Origin: Pseudomonadota bacterium
GTDB taxonomy: Bacteria; Pseudomonadota; Alphaproteobacteria; Azospirillales; Azospirillaceae
Direction: 5' to 3'
Length of the DNA stretch: 64,000 nt
Assembly: GCA_023423695.1 (NCBI GenBank)
Contig: JAFAFA010000147.1
Location: 24,711 to 88,710, forward strand
A program made the position numbers and the translations under genes. How positions within the stretch are numbered: the first letter of the stretch is position 1; the number at the start of each line of letters is the position of its first letter. Shown here piece by piece: positions 9,051 through 18,124 of this stretch. The notes under the pieces were generated by a model that saw only the letters and a program-made list of their open reading frames with translations, had not been told where the DNA came from and searched no databases.

Positions 9051-9710
9051 TCAGGGGCCGCCGAAAGGCAAACGGTAATAAAAGCCGAAGACGTTGTTGG
9101 TGCCCGACGCCGGATCCCCTGCGGCGGCATCGTTGACGATGCGGCTGTAACCCAGGCTGAAGCGGGAATTGTTGTCGAATTGGTATCCCAGTTCCAGCTG
9201 CGAGCGGAATTCGGTGGTGGGCGCGCCCTCCCGCCGCACGGTGGGCAGGGTGCCGGCGCCGACGCTGGGCGTGAAGACGAAGGAGCCGAGCGGGACATCG
9301 ATCAGCACGCCGCCCATGATGCCGGCCAGCCCGCCGGAAACACCGGCGCTTCCCGTGCCGGGCAGCCCACCGGCCAGCCCGGTCACGGCGCCGCGCGGGG
9401 TCAGGCTGCTTCCGGTGCCCGGCCCGATCCAGGGCTGCACGCTGGCATAGCCTTCGATCTGCGGAATCAGCGAGCCGCCGATCCGCATCTTGCTGTTGAG
9501 GATGGTGAGGCTGCTTTCGGCCGGCGGCTGCAGGCTGTAGGCGAGGCCGCCCAGCGCCCAATTGCCGAACCGCCCGTCGGCGTCGATCGTCTGTGCCGCT
9601 GCCGGTCCCGCGAGGATGCACGAAAGGATGCCGGCGAGCGCACCGGCGATCGGGCCGCCCCGCGTCGCGGCGGGTGTGCTGTGCGTCAGGTGGCTGAACA
9701 GGCGGTTCAC
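9051..9710 (-). CDS. Small outer-membrane beta-barrel protein (PagL-like appearance)
   Basis: A 219-residue exported protein. The GTG at 9710 is preferred because GGAGGG sits five bases upstream. The signal peptide runs to ...CILAGPAAAQ, with cleavage after AAA/AQ predicted. The mature part has alternating amphipathic strands (WALGGLAYSLQ, ILNSKMRIGGSLIP, GSFVFTPSVGAG, FRSQLELGYQFDNNSRFSLGY, NNVFGFYYRLPF), typical of an eight-strand barrel and reminiscent of lipid A 3-O-deacylase/acyloxyacyl hydrolase-like proteins. The catalytic HxS expected for PagL is not present. Function is unassigned. Confidence 0.6.
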   Translation of the reverse strand: MNRLFSHLTHSTPAATRGGPIAGALAGILSCILAGPAAAQTIDADGRFGNWALGGLAYSLQPPAESSLTILNSKMRIGGSLIPQIEGYASVQPWIGPGTGSSLTPRGAVTGLAGGLPGTGSAGVSGGLAGIMGGVLIDVPLGSFVFTPSVGAGTLPTVRREGAPTTEFRSQLELGYQFDNNSRFSLGYSRIVNDAAAGDPASGTNNVFGFYYRLPFGGP

Positions 9711-9911
9711 GGGCACCCTCCGGTGACGCGTCGGCTCTGGCAAACGCATTCTGCAAGCGGTCTGGACCATGCGGTCCGGCCACTATAACGATGGGGCGTT
9801 GCCGTCGTCCCATGGTGTATCGGCGCTACCCCTAGGATGTCGTGATTGGCATTGGTGTTTCAACCACGAAAGCAGAAGCGGTGCGGGACGCTGCACTGTT
9901 ATGATCGCGTC

Positions 9912-11477
9912 ATGACCGCGCACCCCGTCGATCGGCGCCCGAGCCCGCCGCAGGGCCATGGCCAGCAGGAGGAGGCGATCGCCTTCCTGGGCGATCCGCG
10001 CGCCCATGACGGACAGGCGGTGGAGCGGATCGACACCCACGCCGCCCTGGTTTTCCTGGCCGGCGACCGCGCGCTGAAGCTGAAGCGCGCGGTGCGCTAT
10101 CCCTATCTGGACTATTCGACGGTGGAGAAGCGTCACGCCGCCTGTCTGGCGGAACTGGCGATCAACCGCCGCACCGCGCCTGCGCTCTATCGGGAGGTGG
10201 TGGCGCTCCGCCGCGGCGCCGACGGACAGCTGTTCCTGGATGCCGGCGACGGCGCGGGAGAGGCGGTCGACTGGCTGGTGTCGATGGCGCGCTTCCCGGA
10301 CGACGCGCTGTTGGACCGCATGGCGGAGCGCCACCGGCTGACCCCCGGCCTGATGCGCCGGCTGGCCGAACGGATCGCCGCCTTTCACGGCGAGGCCGTC
10401 CCCAGGCCGGATGGCGGCGGGGCGGAGGCGATGCGGGCGGTCGCCGACGGCAACCTGGAGGATCTGCGCGCCGCTCCCGACCTGTTTCCCGAAGCCATGG
10501 TGGCGCCGCTGGCGGAGCGCACCGCGGCGGCGCTCGACCGGCTGGCGCCGCTGCTGGAGGAGAGGCGGCGGGCCGGTTTCGTCCGGCACGGACATGGCGA
10601 CCTGCATCTGCGCAACATCGTCCTGCTGGATGGCGAGCCGACCCTGTTCGACGCCATCGAGTTCGATGAGGCGTTGGCGGTCGCCGATGTCTTCTACGAC
10701 CTCGCCTTCCTCTTGATGGATATCGACCACCGCGGGCTGCGGCCGCTCGGCAATGTGGTGCTGAACCGATATCTGGAGGAGACGGGGGATTACGGCGGGC
10801 TGGTTGCGCTGCCGCTGTTCCTGTCGCTCCGTGCCGCGGTGCGGGCCAAGGTGCTGGCCGCCGCATTTCGGCTGGACGGAACCGCGTCCGCATTGGCGGA
10901 GGAGGCGCGGCGTTATCTGGACCATGCGCTGGCGGCGCTCGACCCGCCGCCGGCGCGGCTGGTCGCGGTCGGCGGCCTGTCCGGCACCGGCAAGACGCTG
11001 ATTGCCCAAGGGCTCGCCCCCGGCCTGGGGCCGGCACCCGGCGCGGTGGTCCTGCGCACGGACGTGCTGCGCAAGCGATTGTGCGGTGTGGCCGACACCG
11101 ACCGGCTGCCGGAGGATGGTTATGCCCCCGCCGTGACCGAGCGGGTCTATGCCGACCTGTACCGGCGGGCCGCCACCGTGCTGGCCGCCGGCCAGGCGGT
11201 GGTGGTCGACGCGGTCAGCGCCCGGCCGGAGGAGCGTCGCCGCCTCGCCTCGGTCGCCGCGGATGCCGGCGTGCGATTCGACGGGATATGGCTGGAGGCG
11301 CCGTTGACCGCGCGGGTGGAGCGTGTGGCCAATCGTCGCAACGACGCGTCCGACGCCACCGCCGACGTGGCGGAGCGGCAGGAAAGCTATGATTTGGGTA
11401 CAATCGATTGGACGCGCCTGGATGCTGGCAGGGTTGCAGCGGATGTGCTGGACGACGCCCGCGCAAGCTTGGCCTAA
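9912..11477 (+). CDS. Bifunctional aminoglycoside-phosphotransferase-like / P-loop kinase protein
   Basis: A 521-residue two-domain protein. Residues ~20-325 are an APH/COG2187-like kinase fold with RHGHGDLHLRNIV (catalytic loop) and TLFDAIEFDE (metal-binding DxxE region). Residues ~340-500 are a COG0645-type ATPase with the Walker A motif GGLSGTGKT and a later DAVSARPEERRR segment. Start is the ATG at 9912; a TTG at 9846 would add 22 residues. Its ribosome-binding site is weak. The next gene downstream on this strand is a tandem UspA, so a dormancy or stress role is suggested by context only. The phosphorylated substrate is unknown. Confidence 0.83.
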   Translation: MTAHPVDRRPSPPQGHGQQEEAIAFLGDPRAHDGQAVERIDTHAALVFLAGDRALKLKRAVRYPYLDYSTVEKRHAACLAELAINRRTAPALYREVVALRRGADGQLFLDAGDGAGEAVDWLVSMARFPDDALLDRMAERHRLTPGLMRRLAERIAAFHGEAVPRPDGGGAEAMRAVADGNLEDLRAAPDLFPEAMVAPLAERTAAALDRLAPLLEERRRAGFVRHGHGDLHLRNIVLLDGEPTLFDAIEFDEALAVADVFYDLAFLLMDIDHRGLRPLGNVVLNRYLEETGDYGGLVALPLFLSLRAAVRAKVLAAAFRLDGTASALAEEARRYLDHALAALDPPPARLVAVGGLSGTGKTLIAQGLAPGLGPAPGAVVLRTDVLRKRLCGVADTDRLPEDGYAPAVTERVYADLYRRAATVLAAGQAVVVDAVSARPEERRRLASVAADAGVRFDGIWLEAPLTARVERVANRRNDASDATADVAERQESYDLGTIDWTRLDAGRVAADVLDDARASLA

Positions 11478-11661
11478 TTCCAGGACGGACAGCAAGTTGA
11501 AGGCTGAATGCCGGAAGTCGACGGCTCCGCCCCAGGCCGTGGACCGATGCGACTATACAGGTATGATGGGGCGAACGACGGCCCGGTGAATGTCCCGCCG
11601 CAACGGCGGGCGGATCGGCGCCGTCCGGGAAGGGCCGCTCGAACCGGTCCGGGAGGAGTCC

Positions 11662-12528
11662 ATGACCTACAAGACCATCCTTGTGCCGCTGTGCGGCAGT
11701 GACAACGATCCGGTGGCCCTGAAAGGCGCGGTCGCGGTCGCAAAGGATTACGATGCGCATATCGTCGCCCTGTTCGTCCGCCTCGACCCGCGCGATGCCG
11801 TGCCGATGCTGGGCGAGGGCATGTCCGGCGCCATGGTGGACGAGATCATGCGCGCGGCGGAGACGGAATCGAACAATCACCGCGCCGCCGCCCGCCGGCA
11901 TTTCGACACGGTGATCGCCGAAGCCGGGATCGAACTGCGCGACGTCCCCGGCGGGGTGGAGGCGCCGTCCGCGTCCTGGCGCGAGGTCGTCGGGCGGGTT
12001 GAGGACGTGGTGCCGGCCGAAGGCCGCCTGTCCGACCTGATCGTCTGCGCCCACACCTCCATCGAGGCCGACACCCAGGGCTACACCACCATGGAAACGG
12101 CGCTGCTGGGCTCCGCCCGGCCGGTGCTGCTGGTGCCGAAGGATCTGCCGGCGGAGATCGGCCGCACCGTCGCCGTCGCCTGGAACGGCAAGGCGGAGGC
12201 GACCCGCGCCGTCGCCGCGGCACTGCCCTTCCTGCGCAGCGCCGAGCGCGCGGTGGTGCTGACCGCCGAGACCTCGGTGACGGAGGCCGCGACAGGACGC
12301 CGCATCACCGATTATCTCGCTTGGCAGGGCGTTAACCCTGAGTTAACTATATTGCATCCGGGATCGGAACCCGTTGGGGAGACGGTCACCAAGAAAGCCG
12401 TGGAGCTGGGCGCCGACCTGCTTGTTATGGGCGGCTATGGCCACAGCCGGATGCGGGAAATGATCCTGGGCGGTGTCACGCGCTACGTGCTGAACCACGC
12501 CGGGTTGCCGGTTCTGATGGCTCACTGA
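11662..12528 (+). CDS. Tandem universal stress protein (UspA family)
   Basis: A 288-residue protein with two Usp domains: residues ~1-150 (MTYKTILVPLCGSDNDPVAL, ending RPVLLVPKD) and ~155-288. The second domain retains the ATP-binding glycines (VMGGYGHSRMREMILGGVTR) and ends LPVLMAH. The first domain lacks a clean G2xG9xG(S/T). The start is fixed by GGGAGGAG five bases upstream. It lies 184 bases after the two-domain kinase on the same strand. A cytosolic stress role is inferred from the family. Confidence 0.93.
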   Translation: MTYKTILVPLCGSDNDPVALKGAVAVAKDYDAHIVALFVRLDPRDAVPMLGEGMSGAMVDEIMRAAETESNNHRAAARRHFDTVIAEAGIELRDVPGGVEAPSASWREVVGRVEDVVPAEGRLSDLIVCAHTSIEADTQGYTTMETALLGSARPVLLVPKDLPAEIGRTVAVAWNGKAEATRAVAAALPFLRSAERAVVLTAETSVTEAATGRRITDYLAWQGVNPELTILHPGSEPVGETVTKKAVELGADLLVMGGYGHSRMREMILGGVTRYVLNHAGLPVLMAH

Positions 12529-12552
12529 TCTTTGCCGGTCTTCGGCCGCGCG

Positions 12553-12583
12553 GCATCCCCGCCGCCCAATCGGGCGGGGATGC
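12553..12583 (+). terminator. Stem-loop after the universal stress protein gene
   Basis: An 11-bp perfect stem, GCATCCCCGCC (12553-12563) with GGCGGGGATGC (12573-12583), loop of nine, 25 bases after the uspA stop codon. No T-run follows, so it may be a Rho-type end or an mRNA-stabilising hairpin rather than an intrinsic terminator. Confidence 0.45.
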
Positions 12584-12677
12584 CCTGCGGTGTCGGCCGT
12601 TCCAAGGCGGGCGTTCCAGCCGAACCGATCCGCCCCTGTCCGCAGGGAGGCCCGGCCGTTCCCGGGAGGAACGCGCC

Positions 12678-12938
12678 ATGTTGACGATCAAGGACTGCAT
12701 CGCGCTGAGCGATCTCACCGAAGCCGAGATCGACGCGATCGCCGAACACGAGCATCTGCCCGAAATGCTGGCGGTGGAGATGGGCCATTGCCTTGCCCAT
12801 TGCCCCGGCGGACCCGACCGCATCGCCCATATCATCGCCGACGACATTGCGGACGCCTGCGCCCATGGGCATGTCGATCATGCGGTCGAACTGATGCACA
12901 CCCTGCGGGAATTCGTGGAAACGCATCCGCAGGGCTGA
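12678..12938 (+). CDS. His-rich 86-residue protein of unknown function
   Basis: I do not recognise this family. The protein starts MLTIKDCIALSDLTEAEIDA and is predicted helical. It has ten His residues and two Cys, with clusters EHEHL, GHCLAHC and HGHVDHAVELMH. A strong ribosome-binding site (GGGAGGAA) sits nine bases before the ATG, and codon use matches its neighbours, so it is very likely expressed. It sits between uspA and a hemerythrin gene. Metal or haem binding is a reasonable inference, not shown. Confidence 0.72.
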   Translation: MLTIKDCIALSDLTEAEIDAIAEHEHLPEMLAVEMGHCLAHCPGGPDRIAHIIADDIADACAHGHVDHAVELMHTLREFVETHPQG

Positions 12939-13067
12939 TGGGGCCGCAGGGCCGGGCGGGCGGCGCCGGTCGCCGGGAACAGTCCGGCCGCGGCGGGGTT
13001 CTATTGGCAAGCTCTTTCGCGACTGCCCTTCAGCGGTCGCCCCCGACAATTGCCAAGGACCCCGACG

Positions 13068-13538
13068 ATGGCCAGCAAGACCACCGGTACCCAGGCCGAC
13101 ATCTTCGCCCGCATCAAGACCGATCACGACACCATCCGCAGCCTTCTCGATCAGACCGAGAAGGCCAACGGCAGCGGCCGCGCCGTGTTCGAGGAGCTGC
13201 AACGCGAGCTGTGGGCCCACTCCAAGGTCGAGGAGGGCGTGTTCTACGCCTCGCTGAAGAAGGCCAAGGAGGCGAAGTCGGAAACCATCGAGGGGCTGAA
13301 CGAGCACCACCTGATCAACGGCCTGCTGGACGAGCTGAACGCTATGAAGACCAGCGACAGCGGCTGGAAGGAAAAGCTCCAGGTGCTGGGCGAACTGGTG
13401 CGCCATCACCTGGACGAAGAGGAGGAGGAGCTGTTCGAGGAGGCCAAGGACGTCCTCGACGACACCCGCGCCGCAGAGTTGGGCAGCGTCTACGCCGACC
13501 GCAAGCAGCACATCATGGCCGGGCTGGCGCCGCTGTAA
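13068..13538 (+). CDS. Hemerythrin HHE-domain protein
   Basis: A 156-residue cytosolic hemerythrin-like protein. The di-iron ligand set is visible in order: His in KTDHDTI (about 20), His/Glu in HSKVEEGVFY, the tandem His in NEHHLI, and HHLDEEEEELF (about 113). Members bind O2 or NO or help in iron and nitrosative stress. The ATG at 13068 is chosen with AAGGA upstream. The leader contains TTGGCAA (13004) and its inverse TTGCCAA (13050), the latter next to the ribosome-binding site. Confidence 0.9.
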   Translation: MASKTTGTQADIFARIKTDHDTIRSLLDQTEKANGSGRAVFEELQRELWAHSKVEEGVFYASLKKAKEAKSETIEGLNEHHLINGLLDELNAMKTSDSGWKEKLQVLGELVRHHLDEEEEELFEEAKDVLDDTRAAELGSVYADRKQHIMAGLAPL

Positions 13539-13622
13539 GGAGGCGCTCCCTCTCCCGTTCGGTTGCCGCCGGCCGGTAAAGGGGCCATATCTGGGGCTTC
13601 CTGGAACTGGCCGGCGGTGTCG

Positions 13623-14912
13623 ATGTCAAAGCGTATCTGCGTCAAGCGAATGCTCCCGCAGCGGGCCGGACGGTTTCGCAGCGCCGCTCTGGCGGCGGTC
13701 GTCTTCGGGATTTCAGCCGTCATGACCGTTCCGACCTCCGCCGCTCCGGCCGCGCCGGCGAAGGATCTGGCTCAGAAGACCTGCGCCACGCTTGCGTCGC
13801 GGGTCGATGAGGTGTCGGGGCGAGGGCCGCTGTTCCTGCGCAGCTACGACAATTCCTATGCGCCTGGCCCGACCTCCGAGCCGGCGCTGTCCAATGCCGC
13901 CTTCACCTATGACAACGCTCTGGCGATCATGGCGCTGACAGCCTGCGGCCGGCAGGACCGGGCCTTGCGCATCGGCGAGGCGCTGCTGGACGCGGTGTCG
14001 CTCGACCGCGCCGGCTGGAAGGGCCGGTTGCGCAACACCTATCGGGCGGGGGCGCAGAAACAGCGGCCGATCCCGCCGAACGGCTGGTGGGATGCCGTCG
14101 GCAACCATTGGGGCGAGGATCCCTATCAGGTCGGCACTGCCACCGGCAATGTCGCCTGGGCCGGGCTGGCGCTGCTGACCCTGGCCGAATCGACCGGCGA
14201 AAAGCGCTTCCGCGAGGGTGCGGACGAACTGGCGCGTTGGGTGGTCGAGCATACCCGCGATCCGCGCGGCCCCGGCGGCTTCAATGGCGGCCTGCAGGGC
14301 TTCGACGACGCGCCGCAGCCGTTGACCTGGAAATCGACCGAGCACAACACCGATCTCGTCGCCCTGTTCGGCTGGCTTTCCGGCGACTTCGCCGGGCCGG
14401 AGCGCGAAGCGCGCGCCTTCCTCGACACGCTGTGGACGGCAGGCGGCGACCATTTCCCCATCGGCACCGGGCCGGACGGCGTGACGATCAGCACCTCCAC
14501 CTCCGGTCTCGACGCTCAGCTCTGGCCACTGCTGCTGCCCAAGGCGCCGGACTCCTGGCGTGCGGCCCTGTCCTATGCCGAGCGCGCCCATGGCGCCGAC
14601 GGCGGCTTCGATTTCAATGACGACCGCGACGGCATGTGGGTGGAGGGGACGGCGCAGGCGGCGCTCGCCTACCGCGTCGTCGGCCGCCGTGCCGATGCCG
14701 ACCGGCTGTTCGGCGAATTGCTGAAGGAGATCAGCCCCGGCGGCTATCTCTACGCCACCCGGCCGCAGGTGCTGTCCACCGGTCTCGCCATCGGGCCGGA
14801 CAGCAAGACCGACGACTTCCTCTATTACCGCCGCCCCCATCTGGGCGCCACCGCCTGGGCGGCGCTGGCCGCGCTGGGATGGAACCCGTTCACGGGGAAG
14901 ACGGTGCCGTAA
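13623..14912 (+). CDS. Secreted (alpha/alpha)-barrel-like protein of unknown activity
   Basis: A 429-residue exported protein. A basic N-terminus is followed by a hydrophobic core (about 22-40) and an Ala-rich cleavage region (SAAPAAPAK). The mature part has repeated helix pairs with conserved-looking NAAFTYDNALAIMAL, WWDAVGNHWGEDPYQVGTAT, WKSTEHNTDLVALFGWL and DGMWVEGTAQAALAYR. These resemble six-hairpin glycosidase-like folds (cellulase/glucoamylase-like). Acidic residues in FTYDNA and WVEGT could be catalytic, by analogy only. An alternative start is the ATG at 13650. Confidence 0.7.
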   Translation: MSKRICVKRMLPQRAGRFRSAALAAVVFGISAVMTVPTSAAPAAPAKDLAQKTCATLASRVDEVSGRGPLFLRSYDNSYAPGPTSEPALSNAAFTYDNALAIMALTACGRQDRALRIGEALLDAVSLDRAGWKGRLRNTYRAGAQKQRPIPPNGWWDAVGNHWGEDPYQVGTATGNVAWAGLALLTLAESTGEKRFREGADELARWVVEHTRDPRGPGGFNGGLQGFDDAPQPLTWKSTEHNTDLVALFGWLSGDFAGPEREARAFLDTLWTAGGDHFPIGTGPDGVTISTSTSGLDAQLWPLLLPKAPDSWRAALSYAERAHGADGGFDFNDDRDGMWVEGTAQAALAYRVVGRRADADRLFGELLKEISPGGYLYATRPQVLSTGLAIGPDSKTDDFLYYRRPHLGATAWAALAALGWNPFTGKTVP

Positions 14913-14915
14913 CTC

Positions 14916-16790
14916 CTATCCGTGGAAATGCTCGTAGAGCTTCCGCGCGATGGCCTCGCTGATGCCGGGTGCGGCTTCCAGATCCTTCAGTCCGGCGGAG
15001 GCGACGGCGGTGGCGCTGCCGAAATGGTGGAGCAGCGCCTTCTTGCGGGCCGGGCCGATGCCGGGGATGCCGTCGATCCGGCTGTGCGACATCGCCTTCA
15101 TACGGCGGGCGCGGTGGCTGTCGATGGCGGTGCGGTGGGCCTCGTCGCGCAGCCTTTGCAGGAAATGCAGCACAGGGTCGTTGGGCGCCAGGGTCAGCGG
15201 CGGCTGGCCGGGGCGGAAGAAGCGCTCGCGGCCGGCATTGCGGTCCGGCCCCTTGGCGATGGCGACGAGCGGGATGTCGGTGATCTGAAGCATCGCCAGT
15301 TCGTCCTTCACCGCGTTCAACTGCCCCAGCCCGCCATCGATCAGGACGAGATCGGGCCATTGTCCGGAATCGCGTCCAGAGTCGCTGCTGCGGTGGAAGC
15401 GGCGGGTGAAGGTCTCGCGCAGCATGGCGTAATCGTCGCCGGCGGCCTCCGGATCGCGGATGTAGAAGCGGCGATAGGCATTGCGCTGGAACCCCTCCGG
15501 CCCGGCCACCACCATGGCGCCGACCGGGAAGGCTCCCTGGATGTGCGAGGTGTCGTAGATCTCGATGCGGCGCGGGGCAGCGGGCAGGCCGAAGACGCGC
15601 GCCACCCCCTCCAGCAGCGTCGCCTGGGTCGAGCGCTCGGCCAGCCGGCGGCCCAGCGCGTCGCGGGCGTTGGTCTGCGCGTGTTCGACCGCGCGGCGCT
15701 TCGGTCCGCGCTTCGGGCATTCGATGGCAACGCGGTGTCCCGCCGACAGGCTCAGTGCCTCCTCAAGCAACTCCGGTGACTCGACCGGGTCGCTCAACAG
15801 CAGCAGGGCCGGCGGCGGGGTGTCGGCATAGAGTTGGGCGGCGAAGGCGGCGAGAATGTCGCCGGGTTCCTCCTCCGCGTCGATGCGGGGGAAGAAGGCA
15901 CGGGTGCCCTGGTTGCGGCCGCCGCGGAAGAAGAAGGCCTGGACGCAGGCCGCGCCGCCTTCTCGGTGGAGGGCCAGCACGTCGGCATCGCCCAGCGTGT
16001 CCTCCAGATTGATGTCCTGGCGGCTCTGCAGCGCGGTCAGGGCGCGGATGCGGTCGCGCCAGCGGGCGGCGTCCTCATATTCCAGCCGGTCGGAACAGTC
16101 CGTCATGTGGCGGGCGAATTCCGCCTGCACCTCCGCGCTGTGGCCGGACAGCACGTCGCGCACGCCCTGGACCTGGGCGGCGTATTCGTCCTCGTCGACG
16201 CGCCCGACGCAGGGGGCGGAGCAGCGCTTGATCTGATGCTGCAGGCAGGGACGGGTGCGCGAGGCGAACACCCCGTCGTCGCAGGTCCGCAGCAGGAAGG
16301 CGCGCTGCAAGGCGGCGATGGTCATACCGACCAAATGCGGCGAGGCATAGGGGCCGAACAGGTCGGAGTCGCGGCGGTTGCCCTTGCCTGACGTTCCCCG
16401 CCGCTCGGCGCTGCCGCGATGCTGCATCAGGCGGGGGAAGTCGTGTCCTTTTCCGATGACGATGTAGGAGAAGGAGCGGTCGTCCTTCACCAGGATGTTG
16501 AAAGGCGGCAGCAGGCTGCGGATCAGGTTCGCTTCCAGCAGAAGCGCCTCGGCCTCGGTGTGGGTGGTGACGAACTCCATGGCGCGGGTCAGCGACACCA
16601 TCCGCCGGGTGCGGTTGGGCAACCCGTCGGTCCGGGTGTAGCTGGCCACCCGGCGTTTCAGGTTCTTCGCCTTGCCGACATAAAGGACCGACCCGTCGGC
16701 CGCCAGCATCCGATAGACGCCGGGCGTGTCCGGCAGGGTCGGCAACTGCGCGCGGATGACGTCCGCTCCGCTGCCGGGCACCCCGTCCAT
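14916..16790 (-). CDS. uvrC: Excinuclease ABC subunit C
   Basis: Makes the dual incisions of nucleotide-excision repair with UvrAB. The 624-residue product has the GIY-YIG nuclease (GVYRMLAADGSVLYVGKAKN, about 22-42), a UVR motif (~212-247), the RNase H-like C-terminal nuclease (YDTSHIQG about 410, then LVLIDGGLGQL about 487) and a helix-hairpin-helix pair at the end (DGIPGIGPARKKALLHHFGS). The Cys cluster CLQHQIKRCSAPC is present. The ATG at 16790 is used; a GTG two codons earlier is possible. It converges with the gene ending at 14912. Confidence 0.97.
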   Translation of the reverse strand: MDGVPGSGADVIRAQLPTLPDTPGVYRMLAADGSVLYVGKAKNLKRRVASYTRTDGLPNRTRRMVSLTRAMEFVTTHTEAEALLLEANLIRSLLPPFNILVKDDRSFSYIVIGKGHDFPRLMQHRGSAERRGTSGKGNRRDSDLFGPYASPHLVGMTIAALQRAFLLRTCDDGVFASRTRPCLQHQIKRCSAPCVGRVDEDEYAAQVQGVRDVLSGHSAEVQAEFARHMTDCSDRLEYEDAARWRDRIRALTALQSRQDINLEDTLGDADVLALHREGGAACVQAFFFRGGRNQGTRAFFPRIDAEEEPGDILAAFAAQLYADTPPPALLLLSDPVESPELLEEALSLSAGHRVAIECPKRGPKRRAVEHAQTNARDALGRRLAERSTQATLLEGVARVFGLPAAPRRIEIYDTSHIQGAFPVGAMVVAGPEGFQRNAYRRFYIRDPEAAGDDYAMLRETFTRRFHRSSDSGRDSGQWPDLVLIDGGLGQLNAVKDELAMLQITDIPLVAIAKGPDRNAGRERFFRPGQPPLTLAPNDPVLHFLQRLRDEAHRTAIDSHRARRMKAMSHSRIDGIPGIGPARKKALLHHFGSATAVASAGLKDLEAAPGISEAIARKLYEHFHG

Positions 16791-16914
16791 AAGCACTCTC
16801 GTTCCCGCAAAGCTCCGATTCGCCGCTCACCCAAGCAGTAGAACGGAACGGGACCAAGAGACAAGATTCGGACGACGTGTCCGGCAGGGATCAGCCATGC
16901 GGTAGGGGCCCCGA

Positions 16915-17985
16915 TCAGCCTCCGAACACGGTGTTCAGCTGGGCACCGACGCGGACGAAGGTGGTGCGTTTCGGCACCTCCTTCAGCTTTGTAGCGCCGA
17001 TGTAGGTCATCATGCTGCGCACGCCGCCCATGATCTCCTGCATCGTGTTCTCCACCGGGCCGCGGTAGGGCACATCCACCGTCTTGCCTTCCGAGGCGCG
17101 GTAGGAGGCGACGCCGCCTGAGTATTTGTGCATCGCCGTGTCCGACGACATGCCGTAGAAGGTCATGGCGACGGGCACGCGGTTGCCGTCGCGGTCCTCG
17201 TAGCGGATTTCGCCCTCGCATTCGTCATGGCCGGCCAGCATGCCGCCGAGCATCACGAAGTCGGCGCCGGCGCCATAGGCCTTGGAGATGTCGCCCGGGA
17301 CCGTGCAGCCGCCGTCGCCGCAGACCTGTCCCTTCAGCCCGTGCGCCGCGTCGGCGCATTCGATGATGGCCGACAGCTGGGGATAGCCGACTCCGGTCAT
17401 CTTGCGGGTGGTGCAGACCGACCCCGGCCCGATGCCGACCTTGACGATGTCGGCGCCGGCCAGCAGCAGCGCCTCCGTCATGTCGCCGGTGACGACGTTG
17501 CCGGCCATGATGACGGTGTCCGGGTTCTCCTCGCGCAGGCGGGCGATCACCTCGACGAAGCGCTCGGTATAGCCGTTGGCGACGTCCAGGCAGATCTTCC
17601 CCACCGGCGCCTTGGCCTTCACCGCCTGGAACTTGTCGTGGTCGGCGTCGGCGATGCCCATCGAATAGAAGACGTTCGACTGCACGGTGGACTCCGCTTC
17701 CTCCCGGAAGAAGGCGGCCAACTCGTCAGCCTTGTAGTGCTTGTGCAGGGCGGTCATGGCGCCGAAGCGCGACAGCGCGCGGGCCATGCCCATGCTGCCG
17801 GTGACGTCCATGTTGGCGGCGATCAGCGGGAAGCCGGTCCAGTCGCGCTGGGTGTGCAGGAAGGTGAAGGTCCGGTTGACGTCCACGTCGTTGCGGCTCT
17901 GCAGCGTGCTGCGTTTCGGCCGGATCAGCACATCCTTGAAGTCGAGCTTGAGGTCGCTTTCGATGATCACCGCACACCTACTCAT
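16915..17985 (-). CDS. guaC: GMP reductase
   Basis: Converts GMP to IMP and ammonia using NADPH, returning guanine nucleotides to the A/G branch point. The 356-residue product follows E. coli GuaC closely: DFKDVLIRPKRSTLQSR, IAANMDVTGSMGMARAL, the catalytic Cys loop IGPGSVCTTRKMTGVGYPQL (about 185), GDGGCTVPGDISKAYGAGAD and FYGMSSDTAMHKY. It lacks the CBS pair of IMP dehydrogenase, which excludes that enzyme. The ATG at 17985 is used; a GTG at 17970 is nearer the usual family start. The leader holds a compact hairpin (about 18043-18070). Confidence 0.93.
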   Translation of the reverse strand: MSRCAVIIESDLKLDFKDVLIRPKRSTLQSRNDVDVNRTFTFLHTQRDWTGFPLIAANMDVTGSMGMARALSRFGAMTALHKHYKADELAAFFREEAESTVQSNVFYSMGIADADHDKFQAVKAKAPVGKICLDVANGYTERFVEVIARLREENPDTVIMAGNVVTGDMTEALLLAGADIVKVGIGPGSVCTTRKMTGVGYPQLSAIIECADAAHGLKGQVCGDGGCTVPGDISKAYGAGADFVMLGGMLAGHDECEGEIRYEDRDGNRVPVAMTFYGMSSDTAMHKYSGGVASYRASEGKTVDVPYRGPVENTMQEIMGGVRSMMTYIGATKLKEVPKRTTFVRVGAQLNTVFGG

Positions 17986-18124
17986 CTCTGTTTGCCGGGC
18001 CAACCGCATTCACACGGCCCAACCTCACAGAGTGGAGGCGATGCCCCGCTTCGGCAAGCGACATCGGGGCTGCGGAGGCAGGTGCCACATTTGAAGCTGT
18101 TTCGCCGAATCAGATAAATTCGCC

